Below the pieces are notes generated by a model that did not search any database, had not been told where the DNA came from, and was given only the letters and a program-made list of their open reading frames with translations. A stretch of DNA of 64,000 nucleotides from Lichenostomus cassidix (taxonomy: Eukaryota > Chordata > Aves > Passeriformes > Meliphagidae): NCBI GenBank assembly GCA_008360975.2, contig CM039182.1, forward strand, positions 107,622,443-107,686,442, in the 5' to 3' direction. A program made the translations under genes and the position numbers. The first letter of the stretch is position 1; each line of letters opens with the position of its first letter. This document shows positions 63,501 through 64,000 of this stretch, piece after piece.

Positions 63501-64000
63501 ATTTGTATACCATTTATATATATTTACTCTTGATTTCTCTGGCCCAGCTTTTCAGTAGCTTTTGCAGGTGGCTGGGTGAGAACATTTTCCAAGATTTGAG
63601 TCTATAACTTAATGCTGTGAGGGGTTTTCTTTTAAAAATGAAAATTTCCTCTCTACTTCTTTTATTTTGCTTTATCTGCCTCAGTAATTTAAAATATTTT
63701 TGTGAGTAGCAAACCTTAGCACAATATTAAAATATGTTTCCTTTGCCTCGTCATAAGGTATTAGTTTTGGATTAAAATAATTCCTTCTAAATGTTAATCT
63801 TACTCATGGGTGATTCACTGTCTTCAAGGGCAATTAGCTACTATTCAAATGCAAAGGTCATAAAAGAATGGAAGTGTAACTGTAGTAGACAATACAGGAA
63901 AGCAATTGATAAAGGTGCAAATTGTCTCTTTTCTTTTTTAGTTATTATTTTATGTAGTGTAACTAAAGGGAATACACAACTTATCTAAGATTATTATATT

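Larger units (their letters stand above)
53166..64000. other. Unique AT-rich DNA, no gene seen
   Basis: About 10.8 kb with no recognised gene and no clear transposon. Candidate blocks at 53930-54430 and 57340-57780 are listed separately. Frames reach at most 91 codons (60137-60412) with no domain. It includes short simple repeats such as (AAAC)n near 62897-62910. Confidence 0.5.

Noticed and set aside
1..64000. CRISPR arrays, operons, tRNA or rRNA genes
   Set aside because: No regularly spaced direct repeats, no tRNA cloverleaf and no rRNA motif were seen; the window is vertebrate nuclear DNA.

Overview
The window looks like bird nuclear DNA, most likely from a songbird. It holds at least ten copies or fragments of CR1 LINEs, several with the avian CR1 3' terminus (ATTCTATG-type octamers). 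It also holds LTRs that resemble retroviral LTR families I know as common in passerines. I recognise no L1, Alu or B1-type mammalian repeats. The single-copy sequence is AT-rich and CpG-poor.

I can support no intact protein-coding gene. The longest open frames are about 60-210 codons. The longest of all (3388-4017) runs antisense through a CR1, and the others have no recognisable domains or lie in repeats. The window therefore reads as intergenic desert or the inside of very large introns.

Layout: 1-3.47 kb is unique AT-rich DNA. 3.47-4.19 kb is an antisense CR1, followed by an unclassified GC-richer block to about 4.83 kb. 6.66-7.70 kb is a solo LTR (family A). 11.72-12.53 kb is a long antisense CR1. 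15.63-15.77 kb and 21.04-21.19 kb are sense CR1 tails. 19.585-19.69 kb is a (GGGAAA)-type purine tract. 26.19-26.74 kb is a sense CR1. 29.05-29.52 kb is a different LTR (family B) with AP-1 and GATA motifs. 33.68-34.76 kb is a second family A LTR. 38.13-38.40, 40.11-40.18, 42.39-42.57 and 46.42-46.81 kb are CR1 fragments, the 42.4 kb one carrying a perfect 32-bp inverted repeat. 50.28-51.46 kb is the longest CR1, with reverse-transcriptase remnants. From 51.5 kb to the end the sequence is mostly unique, with a pyrimidine-rich tract and an A-rich tract.

No genes work together here. What may be functional is regulatory: several stretches are more complex than their surroundings, with spared CpGs or clustered homeodomain-type motifs (about 16.0-16.7, 17.73-18.09, 39.6-40.0, 40.67-40.95 and 53.93-54.43 kb). 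They are candidate conserved non-coding elements, inferred from appearance only and needing cross-species alignment.

The observations most worth checking are the 32-bp perfect inverted repeat inside the decayed CR1 at 42.36-42.59 kb (a likely template-switch scar), the AP-1/GATA cluster inside LTR B, and the G4/H-DNA-prone purine tract. I found no convincing new biological system.
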